From Cymbomonas tetramitiformis (taxonomy: Eukaryota; Chlorophyta; Pyramimonadophyceae; Pyramimonadales; Pyramimonadaceae): a DNA stretch of 64,000 bases. Shown piece by piece: positions 1-13,800 of the stretch (position 1 is the stretch's first letter; each line of letters opens with the position of its first letter). Location of the stretch: positions 1-64,000 of the forward strand of contig LGRX02024659.1 in assembly GCA_001247695.2 (NCBI GenBank). The letters run 5' to 3'. A model generated the notes under the pieces. That model was not told the DNA's origin. It searched no databases and saw only the letters and a program-made list of their open reading frames with translations. Both the position numbers and the translations under genes were made by a program.

Positions 1-40
1 AATGAGCGAGCGCCGCTCCCGCCTGCATCGCTTAGGCCCT

Positions 41-763
41 CCCCCGCAGGCTGCGCGCGCGTGGCCTGCAGGGGAAGGATGCGCCTATCGAGGTGTCACC
101 GGTGATGCTCTGCGCAAGAACTTTCAACGATGCCACTGTACCCGCCCGCGTTTTGCGTGTATCTATGAAGGATGCACCGCGACATTCACGGAGGCTTCAA
201 GTTGCTATCGACATATGCTCAATGTGAACCGCCACCCTAATGAGATTTCGTGCAGCAGATGCGCTCCAGTTATACGGCTCGCTCGCACATCTTGGCAAGT
301 CCCGTTTTGCTGGGAATGACCCACTGTGGGCATATAAAAATACTACAGTTTCCGGCACAGCCTCTCGGCACTATGATTGCTAGAGTCTCATTAGGGTGGC
401 AGTTCACATCAAGCAATCCTCACTCTAGCAATCATAGTGCCGAGAGGCCGCGCCGGAAACTGTAGTATTTTCATATGCCCACGGTGGGTCAATCAAAGCG
501 AAACGGGACTTGCCAAGATGTGCGAGCGAGCCGTATAACTGGAGCGCATCTGCTGCACGAAATCTTATTAGGGTGGCGGTTCACATTGAGCATATGTCGA
601 TTGCAACTTGAAGCCTCCGTGAATGTCGCGGTGCATCCTTCATAGATACACGCAAAACGCGGGCGGGTACAGTGGCATCGTTGAAAGTTCTTGCGCAGAG
701 CACCACCGGTGACACCTCGATAGGCGCATCCTTCCCCTGCAGGCCGCGCGCGCCTCGCGGGGG
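41..763. repeat. Foldback (inverted-repeat) element with zinc-finger ORF in each arm
   Basis: Two arms, about 41-386 and 422-763, are near-perfect reverse complements around a 35-base loop. Each arm, read toward the centre, encodes almost the same peptide with a C2H2-like pattern (C-x4-C-x12-H-x6-H, seen as CIYEGC..HMLNVNRH). The loop holds a diverged copy of part of the arm (TTAGGGTGGCAGTTCACAT). The arms differ at a few bases, so this is not a simple assembly mirror. No clear target duplication was found. It could be a foldback transposon or an inverted duplication of a zinc-finger gene fragment. Confidence 0.75.
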
Positions 764-849
764 CTCCAGGTTGCGGTCCGTGGCTGACCTGGGCCGACGA
801 GGAGGTTGTGTTCGCCGAGGTACTGGCTCGTATTCTTCGGCCTGCGCAC

Positions 850-1150
850 TCAAGAACCTGCCACATCAGTCAGCCTCAAAACGCCTCAAGAACTCAAGCA
901 TCAGCCGCCCGAAAACGCTCTCAAGAACCTGCCACATCAGCCGCCCGAAAAACTCTCAAGAACCTGTCGCCCGAAAACGGCCTTTCAAGAACCTGCCGCC
1001 CGAAAACGCCCCAAGAATCTGTCGCCCGAAAACGCTCAAGAACCTGTCGCCCGAAACGCTCTCAAGAACCTGCCGCCCGGAAAACGCTCTCAAGCACCTG
1101 CCACATCAGCCTCCCCGAAAACGCTCTCAAGAACCTGCCGCCCGGAAAAC
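850..1150. repeat. Minisatellite of CGCCCGAAAACGCTCTCAAGAACCTGC type units
   Basis: About ten imperfect copies of a 24-30 base unit containing CCCGAAAACGCTC and AAGAACCTG. Translations in all frames look like low-complexity repeat, so I treat it as non-coding, probably in or beyond the 3' part of the large minus-strand gene. Confidence 0.75.
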
Positions 1151-1601
1151 GCGGAACCGCCAACAGATCGGGTTTAGTCGAGACTTAGATGAGAGGCTCC
1201 TCACCTTGTTCCGAGTCATCCTCGTGGAAACCGCGACCCAAGATACACATAGCCACAGGGGATCCCCAGATGCCGCAAAAAGTACCCTCCACCCAGGCGA
1301 AGCGCTTCGGCAGACAAAACAGATCGACGCACGGAGAGACTCTGCCGACTCCGGTATGAGGAGGGAAGCGCAGGGCGCGGCCGCCTGCTCGCGCTCGGAG
1401 TCTCTCCGCGCGTGAGCTCCTGGCCGCGCAGGCAAAGGGCGCACGGCGGGGTCTGCAGCACGGCTGTCACTGGCTTGCAGGTGGCGCGCATGGAGCTTTA
1501 CAGCGCGAGGGGAGTGGAAGGTGGGCCAGGCGGAGGGGATGCTGCTTAAGGAAGGGTGTGGCGAGGTTGATGGGGGGGCCCTCCGGAATGCTGCCGCCTA
1601 C

Positions 1602-1862
1602 CTTCATGGCGCAGCGGGCCCCGAGCTGCAGCGCGAGCTTCACCGGCTGCTCGCCGCTCCCGGCCTGCGTTGCGCGGAACAGCGCGTACACCAGGTGCAC
1701 CAGCTCGGCGGCCTCTTGAGCTTCCTCGTACCAGGGCGCCGCGTGCAAGGCGTCCATGCCCAACGGGGGGGGCTCGCCTGAGGTGCTCCGCTGGAGCTCC
1801 GCGGAGGCACGGGGCTGGCTCAGGTGGTCAACGAGCTGCTTGAACAGGCTGATGGTGGGCAC
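1602..1862 (-). CDS. Large gene, most downstream exon found
   Basis: Acceptor GCCTGCCCAG and donor AAG/GTAGGC bound exactly 87 codons: VPTISLFKQLVDHLSQPRAS, then AAELVHLVYALFRATQAGSG. As it ends at a donor, the gene continues toward or beyond position 1, but I could not find the next exon in the repeat-rich first 1.5 kb. Confidence 0.65.
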
Positions 1863-4800
1863 CTGGGCAGGCCAAGGGAAACGCCATCGAATGAGAAGGG
1901 AGCTAAGAGGAGATGCGGTGCACGCTGGTGGGCGGGCCGTCGTTGCACGGCGCTTAGGCAGTGCCATTTGTCAGACGAGGCCACGTGGAACAAAAGGGAC
2001 ACGTGGAGGATGGGACACGTGGAGGATGGGACACGTGGAGGATGGGACACGTAGAGGATGGGACACGTGGAGGGAACGCGGAGGGCGCATGGAGGATGCC
2101 GGGTATGGAAAACTGGCTGATGCGAATCTGCAGCCGAAGCACTGCGGGCTCCCGAGGGGTCCCGGGACGAGGGTAGCCGAGGCCAAGGCAGTGGGGACGA
2201 GTTCACGGGTGAAGGCCGGGCAGCGACCTGGCCCTGCGCGAGCTGCAGGAGGAGAATGCCAACTTTGTAGCAGCCAGCCGGAACGAGGCCCTGCTGCATC
2301 AGGTCCAGCAGGAGCTGCTCCCACATCTGCAGGCCTCCCTCTCCCCCCCCGCTCCCAGCTCGCTGCAAAGCCTCGGGGTTGAGCAGCCCTGCCCGCCTTT
2401 TGTGCCACGAGGCGCGCTGCCTCGGATATTCGGCGGGGCCCCAAAATAGATCACGAGGGTTCCGTTGCGGTGCCTTGAATCCGGCGGCGGCGGCGAACCC
2501 ATTACTTGCATATGTGGTACCCCCTGACACCACGTGCGCTGGAATACACACCTGGGCACATGGGGGGGGGCTCCGTTTGTGTGGCAGCCGAGCACAAATG
2601 GCCCTTCGCCAGGGACCCGCCGGGCCAGGGGGTTGGGAGAGGGGAGGGAAGGTGTAGCTTTTGGGGCACCTGGGCAGAGGCCGGGGGGAACACAGGGGCT
2701 CCTCCGGCCGCCTTGAGGACGCAGTACATGATCTTTATCTCGAAGGGGGAGATGCTGCCCACACTCTCCTTCAAGCTCTCCTGTGCTCCACCGCCCCTCG
2801 CCATGACCAGGATCTCACGTGGCATGGCGCCCCTTCTCGCGAGCTAGCAGCGGGGCCCTTCAACAGGCGCGCGTCCATCTCTGCGGGACAGCCTCGCGCA
2901 TCAGTGGCCACAAGCGGCTGCTGGGACCGTGCTGGGGTAGCGACGTGCGGAGGACCGTACCGGGAGCAACAAGCAGAGCAAGGCGCGCAGGGTCTTCTCT
3001 GCCTCCTTCCACTCGCGCGCCTCCACTATTACCGAGCACACGGGGCACAACAGCACCCAAGCCTGCCCATCGGCACACCCGCCCCCTTGTCATCTGTCCG
3101 CTCCCCGCAACTCTAGCACAGCGCGATTATCGAAACTCCCCGCCAGTGTGTGACCCAACGTCAGAGGGCAAAGGGCACTCTTCCTAAAATCCAGGGGGGC
3201 ACACCGGCGGGCCTCACATGCCAACCGAGTATTTAAGGCCCCCACCTTGCCCGGGCGGGTATTGACCGGGGGGGCAGGGGCCGGCCTCGCCCTTGTGGGC
3301 GGCGCGAGTGTGAGATGTGAAGGCCTCTAGCGAAAACAATTGAGAAAGGGAAAAGTAAAGGCCGCCCCGAAAAATGACGTAAAGGTCTCCCTGAAGATAA
3401 GAGTAAAGGCCACCCCAGAGATACAGGTGAAGGCCTTCGGTGAAGGACCCCCTCCCCTTGGCTCCGCTTGGGACGTCGCAGTGTGTGGAACCATCGGCGG
3501 GAAGACAGTGGAGAGGGGGGCGAGGGGATGCGGGATGGAAGGGGGAGCGCCTTGAGTAGAGTTGTGTCCCCCGCGCAGTGCTGCGTGATCAGCTCAGCCG
3601 CCGGGGCGAGCTCTCCCCGAGCCGCGAGCAGAGCCGTCCGCACGACCTGGCGCGCGACGGCGTCATCTTCTCGCAGCCCCATCTCCTTTACCAGCTCATG
3701 CACACACTGCTCCAGCAGCCGGGCAGAGCCGCTGCGGCAGCGCATGCTCCACAGCAGCAGCCCCCTGTTTCAAGCCCCACCAAGCTCCACAGCAGCATCA
3801 GCAGCAGCCTCCTGGCGTCGGGCCCGAGCCTCCTCTGCGGAGCCTTTGCACTCCCCGCACTGCGGGCGGCGCCGAGCAAGATGGCAGGAGCCGTGGTCAT
3901 CCTCGGAGGCCTGTCCACTCTTGAGTAAAGGAGATCACTGCTGCTGCTGCACGCCTCCGTGCCCCTGAGCTGGCTCTGCATGGCCATCGACTCCGCAGCC
4001 CTCCCTTGCTCTCTCTAATAGAGGGTACCTTTTTTTCGACTCGCCGAACATATGGCGCAAAAGATAGAGCGCTGCCAAAAGACGTTGCGATGAACATCCG
4101 TGCTAAATCTAAGTACGCGCCTCTTGAGAGCTGCAGTCCTGTTCGCCGCGATGTTGCAGTGCGGTCAGAAGGTCCGATGCACGAGTGGTCTTCCAGGTGG
4201 GTCTGGCGGGAAGACAAGACGACACAGCTGCGGCGTCTGTGGGTTCCAGACTTTAGGGACGCCTCCCACACACGCGCCCCATCGGGCGTCCCGCCGAGCG
4301 CCGGGAGTGTAGCGCACATTGCGAATCCAAGCATAGCCGATGTGGCGGCAGGGGAGGGGGGCGGGGTAGGGGTGCGCTGAGGGTTGAGCCGAGCACACCC
4401 CATGAAACAAGGGTGGCAAGGGGGGAAGGCGAGGACGTGGGGCAAGCGTACCTCGGGAGCCCAAGCACATCTGACAGGCGCAGGGCGTTGAAGGAGCTCC
4501 CGGAGAAGAAGCCCGTCAGCCCCATCGCCACGCCCTCTGTGAGCATGGCCGGGGCGTGCGCGGCTCCCGCGATGATGTTGAGGGCGCCGAGCCCCCTCGC
4601 TCCGCCGTAGAAGATGAGGCTCGTGGTGCTCCTCGTCACCGCGCTGTGCCTCACAAGATCGGCGCCCGTCTGCCAGCCCAAAACGCCGCCCCCACTCCCG
4701 CTTCACCTTCCTTCCCTTTCCTGTGGCGGCGCTGACATGTGCCCGGCTTCTGCCAGATCATCAACCAATCACTGCACAGGCCAGCGCGTGCTCCTTGCCC

Positions 4801-7800
4801 GGCCGGAGCGGAAGCCGGGCCGGAAGCGGGCTGAGTGTTCCACGCATGCGGCGGGGCGCCCTTGCTGCGCACGGAGCGAGTCCGTGGCGGCTCCTGCCAG
4901 CTCGCACCTTCGTGAACAAAGCGAGGTCCCCCGCGAGGCTCCGCATCACAGCTCGCAGCATCTTGGCGTCGAATCCAAACTCCTTCGCCAGCGCGCCGGC
5001 CCGTGTGATGGTCAACACCTACATCCCACCAGGCCCAGCGACCGCACATCCAATGAGAGGATGCGGGAAGGCATCAGAGGCCAGCGGCGCCTCAGCTGCC
5101 CTGTGACTGTGCCAGAGCGATCCTCGCTCGTCACGTGTATCCTCCCCCTCGTTTGCTGTCACATGTCAATGTGTTTGTATGCATCCGGCACCACCTGGGA
5201 TCCAGTGCCCGTGATCCTATGGTTGGTAATCCTGGCCTGAGGTTCAATACCCGTGATCCTATGGTCAGTAATGCTGGCCTGTGATTCAATACCCGTGATC
5301 CTACGGTTGGGTTATGCTGTCCCGCGATTCAGTACCCATGATCCTATGGTCAGTTGATGCTGGCCTGTGATTCAATACCCGTGATCCGATGGTCGTTAAT
5401 GCTGTCTTGTGATTCAATACCCGTGATCCTACGGTCGTTGATGCTGTCCCGTGATTCAGTACCCGTGATCCTATGGTCAGTAATTCTGGCCTGTGATTCA
5501 ATACCCGTGATCCTACGGTCATATAGTGGCGCCTGGGATCCTCTGCCGAAGGCGTGCCGGCAGTCCGGTGGCATAAACTGCGGCACGCCTCCGCACTATC
5601 ACCGCCACATTTCCAAACTCGCTGGTCAAGATTACTGGACAAGAGGAAAATCAAGGGTCAGCGATCGATGGCGGAATCAACGGCCGGGAGGCAAAAATCG
5701 TCGGTTTGCCAGGGAACCCTGAACAGGCCGCGTGGCGGCGGCCTCAATGAGGCTGCCGCTGGGCAGCGTGCGGGCAGCCAGTTGCAGGGGCGGGCACCTC
5801 AGGTCTCAGCGTCGCGATCATGGAGGACACGATCTTGGGCTTCACGGACTCCAGCGGCGGGTTCATGCCCGAGAGCAGCACAGCGCCCAGGGAGCTCCGC
5901 TGGGACTTGAGCTGGGCCTTGAGGGTCTCCAGCTCCGGCTCCTTCAGGACCGGGTCTCCCAGGTCCCGGGTCTCCCAGGTCGCTGTGTGGGTCGGGTGGA
6001 CCTCCGCGGTGGACAGGCGCAGCAGCGTCTCCAGTGCCATGACCACCCGGAGCTGTTCGGGGCTGTTGTTCGGGGCAATGCGCCTCTGCTCACACCCGCA
6101 CCGGCGCCACCGCTCCTCTATCTGTGATGCGACCCGCGCCGGCGTTGCCCCTCGGGCATGGATATGCGAGCGCCACATGAAGAGGCATGTCGGGGGAGGG
6201 TGGGGGTGAGGGGGGAGTTCCAAACACGATGACGGCTAGGTCCCCGGCTGTCTCCATCTGTCAGAGTCAGCCACTGCCGCGAGCGCCCCTCAGAGCCGGC
6301 ACCCCGGCAGGCTTCCAGGGACCCCGGCAGGCTTCCAGGGACCCCGACAGGCTTCCAGGGACCCCGACAGGCTTCCAGGGACCCCGGCAGGCTTCCAGGG
6401 ACCCCGGCAGGCTTCCAGGGACCCCGACAGGCTTCCAGGGACCCCGACAGGCTTCCAGGGACCCCGGCAGGTTTTCTGGGAACATGAGGCGCGCGGAGGT
6501 GTGAGGTACGGCCGTCACCGCCCGCCGCCGATGCTCAGAGCTGCCAGGGCTCGAGGGACACTGCCGGGCAGCCACCTGCAGCAGAACGCACACTTCCGTC
6601 CACACGTTCTCGCGCTGATGCAGCTGCGCTTCGCGCTGCTTGCGGGAGAGCCCGATGCCGAGGCGCTCCCCCCGCGTCCCAGCTCCCAGCAGTGCCAGGC
6701 TGTGCAGCGTCTTGAGGGGGTCCTGCTCGTCGCCTCGAGGGGTTGTTGGCGGCCCCGTGGCATCCGCGTTCGTGAGCTGCTTCATGATCTCAGTGTACTG
6801 ATTCTGTGACCTCCTCTCCCCCGCCGCCCCAGTTGAGCAGCGGCATGATTTTGTCGGCGAGTCTCCCACCGACGTCGCTCTAACGCCGTAACCCTTGCAC
6901 CACGGTGGACCAAGGGGATCCCAGGCGGCGCCAGGGGGTGTGTGCGCCACGGTGGAGGGGATGGCAGGGTGTGTGCGCGGCCGCGGCGGGCCGCCTTGAC
7001 GGGCTCGGGAAGGCGCGCACCCGATCGGTCACCGTCATCGGCCCTCGCGCCAGGAGCAGCATGCAGTGCACCATCGTCATGAAGTTCTTATCAGGGTCCT
7101 CCTCGGACTGTCTCTTGGGAACCTCCTGCGGGCCCCATCCAACAGCCCTCCGAGCACTGCAGCCGACACGTTGCAGGAAATCACGAGGGGGAGCGGGGGT
7201 TGAAGGTGGTGGGGGTTGAAGGGGGCGGGGATCTAAGGGGGCGGTATCCCCATTGGTATGACTGGTGCCAGTGCACAAGGAACAACGCCGATGCACAGCT
7301 GGTGTGGTGAGCGTTGGTGGCGAACTTGTCATACTTTGTACGTGTAAAACCGCCAAAAATCTACCGAGATATTGCGGCGCACATAGGGGCTCGAGTCACA
7401 AATAAATTTGGTGGTGAACTTATCATATTTTGTACCTATATACAATAAGGCTGTTCTGAGCAAAATAGATGTGATACTGTGATCGGTACAAAAAAAAAAT
7501 TGAAAAGAAGTGCGGAAGAGCTCAGCTCCATGTAACTCAGAACAACATGATTGTATATAGGTACAAAATATGATATGTTCACCACCAAATTTTGTGCGAC
7601 TCGTGCCCCTATGTGCGCCGCAATATCTCGGGAGATTTTTGGCGGTTTTACACGTACAAAATATGACAAGTTCACCACCAACCCCCCGGCGCGCGTGTGC
7701 TTGCGCAAGCGCTGGGACGAGTGCGCACGGCCCCTGGAGCCAGGGTGCCCCTCGGCGGACAGGGAGGCACCTGCGGCTTGCCGAGCACCTGCCGTATCAG

Positions 7801-10800
7801 GGCGCGGCCGTCATCCGCGCCGACGCCATCGAGCTTGTACCCATGCGCGAACTCCTCGAAGTTACCGACGGCGATGGCGGTCAGCGCCGAGAACGCCTGC
7901 ACGTTCCTGGTTGCAGGGACGGCCGGAGCCTGCCCCTGCTGCGCGGAGGGCGGCCCGGGGAACGCCTTGAGCAGCCCCCCACAGGCCTGCGTGAGCCGCG
8001 TGCCGGACGCAAAGTACAAGCAGTTGAGGTACATTTCGGCCACCTCCGCGTTCTCCGCTCTTTTACCATTAAGCGCCGCTGCCAGCGCCCCTGCCAGCAC
8101 CTGAGGCTCGGCACCGTCCCACCGCAGCCGTGTCACGGGTTGGCGCCCGAGCATGTGCACGCACGGCCTGACGCCTTTGCCCTCTTATATCGGGATAGGA
8201 GAGGCATCGGGCATGGCTGCCACCCCGAGCTCCCCGGCTGCCCGAGTGTGGCGCCGTACACGCAGCTAGCTCGAGGACCCCTCAGGGCAGCCGCAGCAGA
8301 AGCCCGCGGAAGGTGCGTGGAAGGTGCGGAGATGCGCTGTGCCCGGGAGGAGCATTTGCGGCATATTGCAGCTCGCCGCGTGATTTGTGGAGAGCTCTCT
8401 TCGCTATCCCATCTTCGCTCTCCATGCTTGAGGGCACGGAGCGCGGAGAAGACGTGCGCAATGCAGCCAGCGGCCCCGGGACCAGGGCCTGAAGTTGCGC
8501 CACCTCCCGGCAACTCGCGGCGGAGCAATCGCAATCCCTCACTTCAGGGTGGGAGAAAAACAAGGTCCGCGGCGGGCGGTGTAAAGGGAGATGAATCACA
8601 GAGAATACTGCCTACTTCACCCGCTGCCTAAGCCCTGGAAGCGCTACGGCGAGTTGGACCTCCGCCGAGCGATCATGCCATATTTCATATACGAATTGGC
8701 TTGTAAGCCTTCGAAAAGTCCACGTGTCGTGGCGGAGCACTCGAGAAGCTGCGGCAGGGAGGCGCCTTGGATCGGGTGGCCGGGCAGCCGGGCGCACACC
8801 TGAGGGCTCGAGTCAGCTGTACACTTGAGGGCTTCCTGAGAGCTCTGCAGGCTGCTGTCAAGCCGGGCGAATGTCATCGTGGATGACAGCGTCGAGCTCA
8901 GCGTGTTGTTGAGGTTGGTTCTGGTATCAATCTTGATCCCCACCTGCCATACGCACACGCCCCACGGCGCCGGGACTGGGTTCAGCACTGTTACAGCGGC
9001 AGTGTCCATGGAGACTGTGCGTTTGCCCGACCGCGGCTTGCATCTGGACACCAAGTGGCATGTATCTGGACGCCAAGTGGCATGCGTCTGGACGCCAAGT
9101 GGCATGCATCTGGACGCCAAGTGGCATGCAACCAGCAATGCTAAGCCTCCGACAGCAACCAGCCGGTGAGAGCTTTTGAAAGATGCGTCTTCTTAGACAC
9201 CAAAAGCCCAAACGCGGAAATGACGAAAAGAGATGTATCGGCTGCAGCTGACCCCCGCCATCACCCTCGAGGGCAGCATCCAAGGGGCACGCGTGGGATC
9301 ATGTGGGGGATGGGCCCACTGCATAGATGGGCTGCAGACGGTCATTCTGGCATAAGGAAGGCTTCGGGAGGCTTTGGGAGCTCCCGAGGATGGCACCCTA
9401 AAGCGAGGGGGTGCATGGACGCTCGGCCACGCATCTCAAAAGTAGGCGTGGAAAGTTTTGTCACCGATTGACTTGGACCCTTTTTTCCGAAGCCTTAGCA
9501 AACCTTGTAGTTCAAGCGATGACACACTATTGCCGCCGCCGTAATATATGGCGGCCTCCGTGGCACGGTGGGGTGTTCGTGAACCCACCGGGTGGCGTCA
9601 TCGACGGAAAGAGTGCGAATGGTTTAGCATTTACTCGCCTCCTTTTGGAATATGAAGTGGGCCGTGCCTCCGCTTTCGTTTGCATTGTGAAGGCAGCCGT
9701 TGGCTACGCTTGGTTCAATCAAATTGATGAGTGTGTCTACTGTAAGCTCCATGAAGGGCAAACGTTCGCACGCCCAACAAAGGACACCTCCGCTAAAAGT
9801 CCGCACAGGTAATGCAGCCTCCCGATCCCTCTAATGGAGCCCTCTCAGCGTCAGTTTCAGAGGCTCACCTTCCCGGGGGTCGCCATGGTCTCGTCATCTG
9901 CCTGCCGCCACTGCCCCAGTGACCTCACCACCGACATCAACCAATCCAGTAGCGCCTCCTCCTCCTCGTCACTGAATCTCGGGCCGAAGGACATCTTCTT
10001 GTCGAAGAGGACCTCGTCCTCCTGAGGTCAACCCATCCCCACATCCAGCTCCCTCTTCCACTTGCCGCGCCTGTCACTGCCTTGCTGGAGTCACTCATGG
10101 CCCCTTCCTCCTGCAGCACCATTCCCCCTTCGAGGAAGAACAAGCGCCCAGAGAGAAGCGCGCCTCAGGCTCCACGCCTCGGGGGGCCACGTGGTAGGCG
10201 GCCAAATGCGAAATGCCTGCAAGACGCTCGGCTGCTACCCCTCAGCCCCCTATTCCTTCCCTGGTCCGGCAACGAGGTCACCTTATGCAGGTTACCATCT
10301 GTACTTTGACACATGCAAATGAACTTTCACAGCTCAAACTGCCGATTCCAATTGCTCCTATTGACTCGCATCCACAAATCGCATTGTAACAACGAAGCCC
10401 TAAAGTTGTTGTTGCAATAGGAGCAATTGGAATCGGCAGTTTGAGCTGTGAAAGTTCATTTGCATGTGTCAAAGTACAGATGGTAACCTGCATAAGGTGA
10501 CCTCGTTGCCGGACCAGGGAAGGAATAGGGGGCTGAGGGGGGTCACGTCCGAAGGGGAGGGAGCAGGGCTTGCATACCGTCTGGAGGCGGGATGAGCTGA
10601 ACACACGAGCACTGGAGGGAGAGGGCCGGCGGGGGTGAGGGCGGAGGAAGCACGGGAGGCAAGGCTATACCTGTATCACGTCTCTCACCACAGGCCGGAT
10701 GTCGAAGTGTTTGAGCACAGAATTCACGTGCTGCCACCGTAGTCGCAGCCACACACCATGGGAACTGAGCCACCGCTGACCCATCAGCACCAGTGCAATG

Positions 10801-13800
10801 GTCTTCAGTGCTTCCTGAACCCGGCCCCGCCCCCGCGCTGCCATCATCAGAAGCTGCGCCGTCCCTTCCTTTACAACCCTCAGGTGGAGAGGGCCCTCAC
10901 AGAGGCGCAGGGACAGCCGGCGGGCCAAATGCGCCAAATGCGGGGCGTCACAGGAAAATGCGGAGGTGCACAGCGGTGACCGAGATTTTTGCGGGGAAGA
11001 GGGGGGCGGGGCACCTTGCTGCCGCGCCCCGCCTGCATCATCAGCCTCAAGCCTTCGCCAAACATTCGACGGTCCCAGGCTTGCGCCTCCGTCACTGGCT
11101 CCCTCGTCTCACCCGACTCTGCGGGCACGGCATTCGGAGATTTCTGTTTGTCCCATATCTGTGTCTGAAGCACGGTGTGGCCCGTGGCGAACTCCGCGAC
11201 GTTTTCAAACATGTACGTCTGTCCACCCCCGAGGCACCATGTGAGACCCAAAAAAAAAACCTGTAAAAAACCTTTAAAAAACCTTTAAAAAGACCTAGAG
11301 ATATACCGTATCTCTCTTCCTCAGCACATCCGGCCGACGCTGTGATTGGACAAGGATCATGGCCATGCGAGAGGTGCGCCTGCGGTGAGCGAGCTCGGGC
11401 AGAAGGAGGGCGGCGCGCCAAGGGGAGCATGGACCGCTTTGAAAGGGTTCATAGGCGTTCAAGGTTGTTATCACCCGAGGAAATGTTGCCCGGATGCCTG
11501 GGCGCGCGGAGGGGGAGGCGGGGCACCTGGAGGCTGATGAGGCTGGTGTTGGCCGGGATGGAGTTCACATCGCAGCTGTGGTACAGCAGTGCTGTTTTGC
11601 AGAAGTCGCCCAGCGAAATGCGGTTAAGCGCCGTCGGATCGTTGCTCTCCGACGGCTGATTTGCAGCATCCAGCCTTTCACTCATGGTCTGGATGGTCGG
11701 CAGGTGACGATGCGACAAGCGGATGACTGCGCCGGCGGTTGGGAGGTCCAGGAAGTCCATGCACTCCAGCCGATTTGCCAGCGGCAGGAGCTGTCGCGGG
11801 AGCACCTCCGGGAGCAGGCATGCAAGCATCGCCTGCGGCTCGGACTCCCCCGACCCCCGTGCCGTACGACGGCGACAAATCAGGTCCTCCTCCAAAGGGT
11901 CCCCGCGAGTGATTCGCCGCATGACCACACGAGATGGCCAGCAGAACAAGGAGCTCCGATTCCCCTTCCACCTGTCAGATTCTTCACCACAAGGCTTGGG
12001 GACGTCGTTGCTCACATGGTGAGCGCTGGCTGGGAGATGCCACTCCAAAGGAAGGGAGGTAAGAGGAGCGGGGGTCACAGCACCTGCACCAGTGCGGGGC
12101 GGACACCGAGCGCGAGATCTCCGCAGAGTTTGCCGAGCGGGAAGGCCACGTCATGCTTGAGAACGGCGACGAGCCCGCCCGCCAAGTCGGAGTTCACCTT
12201 CACGAGTTTGCAGAAGTTGGTCAGAGGAAACCTCGGGACATTGCCGGCCCGGACGAACGTGACCAGCTCCTGGATGTGCTGGAAGCTGGGTAGCGGGCTG
12301 CCCTTCAAGGTGGAGAGCCGCGAGAGATCGAGCAGTTGCCCTCGCCCTGCCAGCGCCATCAGGCTGTCGATCACCACCGCCCACTTGAGCTCACACCCGA
12401 GCCACGAACCCTTCAGGAGGTCCGATAGCGCGCCTCTCAACGACCGGTTCCTGCCTTGCTTCAGCGCTATGGCAGTCCGCACCAGAGCCTCCAACGCGCC
12501 CTTGTCAATGTCCATGCCCTCCTCGATCTCGGCCTCTTGTACCTCCTGTCAGTCCCGGCCCCACCCCCTCTCGTACCTCGAGTGAGTTCAGCACCCTCGC
12601 ATACCAGCTTGGTGTGTCCCGACATCTTCTCGCAGAAGCATTGGCAGCACCGGTGGGGGCATCTACGACTGCGCCACGCCCGTGGATGCCCCCAAGCGTC
12701 ACAGCGAAGCTCCGCGTCCGCATCTCCAAGCTTGCAGGGGCCCGTTGCCAGACCCCTCCGATGCATATTGCTGCGGGACCCCCGACCTTGCAGCCAGATC
12801 TAGCGCAACAGGAACCCCCGCAGCTGCACCTGGATCTGACGCTGTGGGAGCGCCCCACCCCGCAGCTGCACGCTGGGTCCATCGACCTCCGCCCAGTCAG
12901 TGCGAGGTAAGGGAAGGCGGGTGGAGCCAGGGGCAGGGCTCCGACCCGCGCAAAGTTGGACGCCACAGCATCGCTCTGAACATGATGCACCGCGTCCATC
13001 GAGGGCGAGCTGGTGGCCTTCGTGAAGCGCCCCTTCAGCGCCTTGAGCCCGGTGGTGAGGGAACTCGGTGGCCGCTTCGGCGCCGCCGCCTCTGCGAAGC
13101 GCTTCCCGGCGGAGGTGCCCTTCGCCTGGCTCTCCCAGAGAACGGCCAACGCTGCCCCTGCAACCTCTTGGGCTTGCCGCGCCCTGTCAAAGGGGCCGTC
13201 AAAGGGGCGCCACGCGGGCGCCTGGTGTCGGCGCTGCCTCTTCGCCACCAGATCTAGCAGCCCCTGCATCCAGCAGCCACCTTCGTTCCCCGCTCACCTC
13301 CTCCTGAGCTGCGAGGTCGGTTTTTTAGGGTGTTTGAGGAGGGTGTCTGTCTGTGAGGCAGATCTCTCTCGGATTGACTCCTCGAATGCCACTCCGGAGC
13401 GATGCTAGCCGCGCCGGAGGAACCGCACTGCTTGCATCGTGCGGGCCTCGCTGACCGCACACTGCGGCTGCTCAGGCGGATCTCCGTGGAATGTCCCTCT
13501 CTTGCGGGCCATGCGAACGATGCTTGTGGCGATTTTGGAAGTTGGGCGTCACACAGACGCACGCTGGCTGAAGGGGATCCACGTGGCGGCCAGCGAGGCC
13601 CGGGGCATCTCCGAGGGGCGCTGAAGAGGGACGGCGGTGGGGACGAGGTATGCTCGCAGGCCAGAAAGGCGATGAGGTGAGGTCTGTTCCTGACTGGCCA
13701 TGGCTACCGAAGCACGTCCCGCGGGGTCCCACCGGCATGCATGCTGCGTGGACGAGCGAGGAGGAGACGTCACCTGTGATCCCGCCGAGAGCTTCCCCAG

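Noticed and set aside
672..1415. 247-codon plus-strand ORF
   Set aside because: It starts in the foldback arm and runs through a minisatellite, so it is a by-product of repeats.
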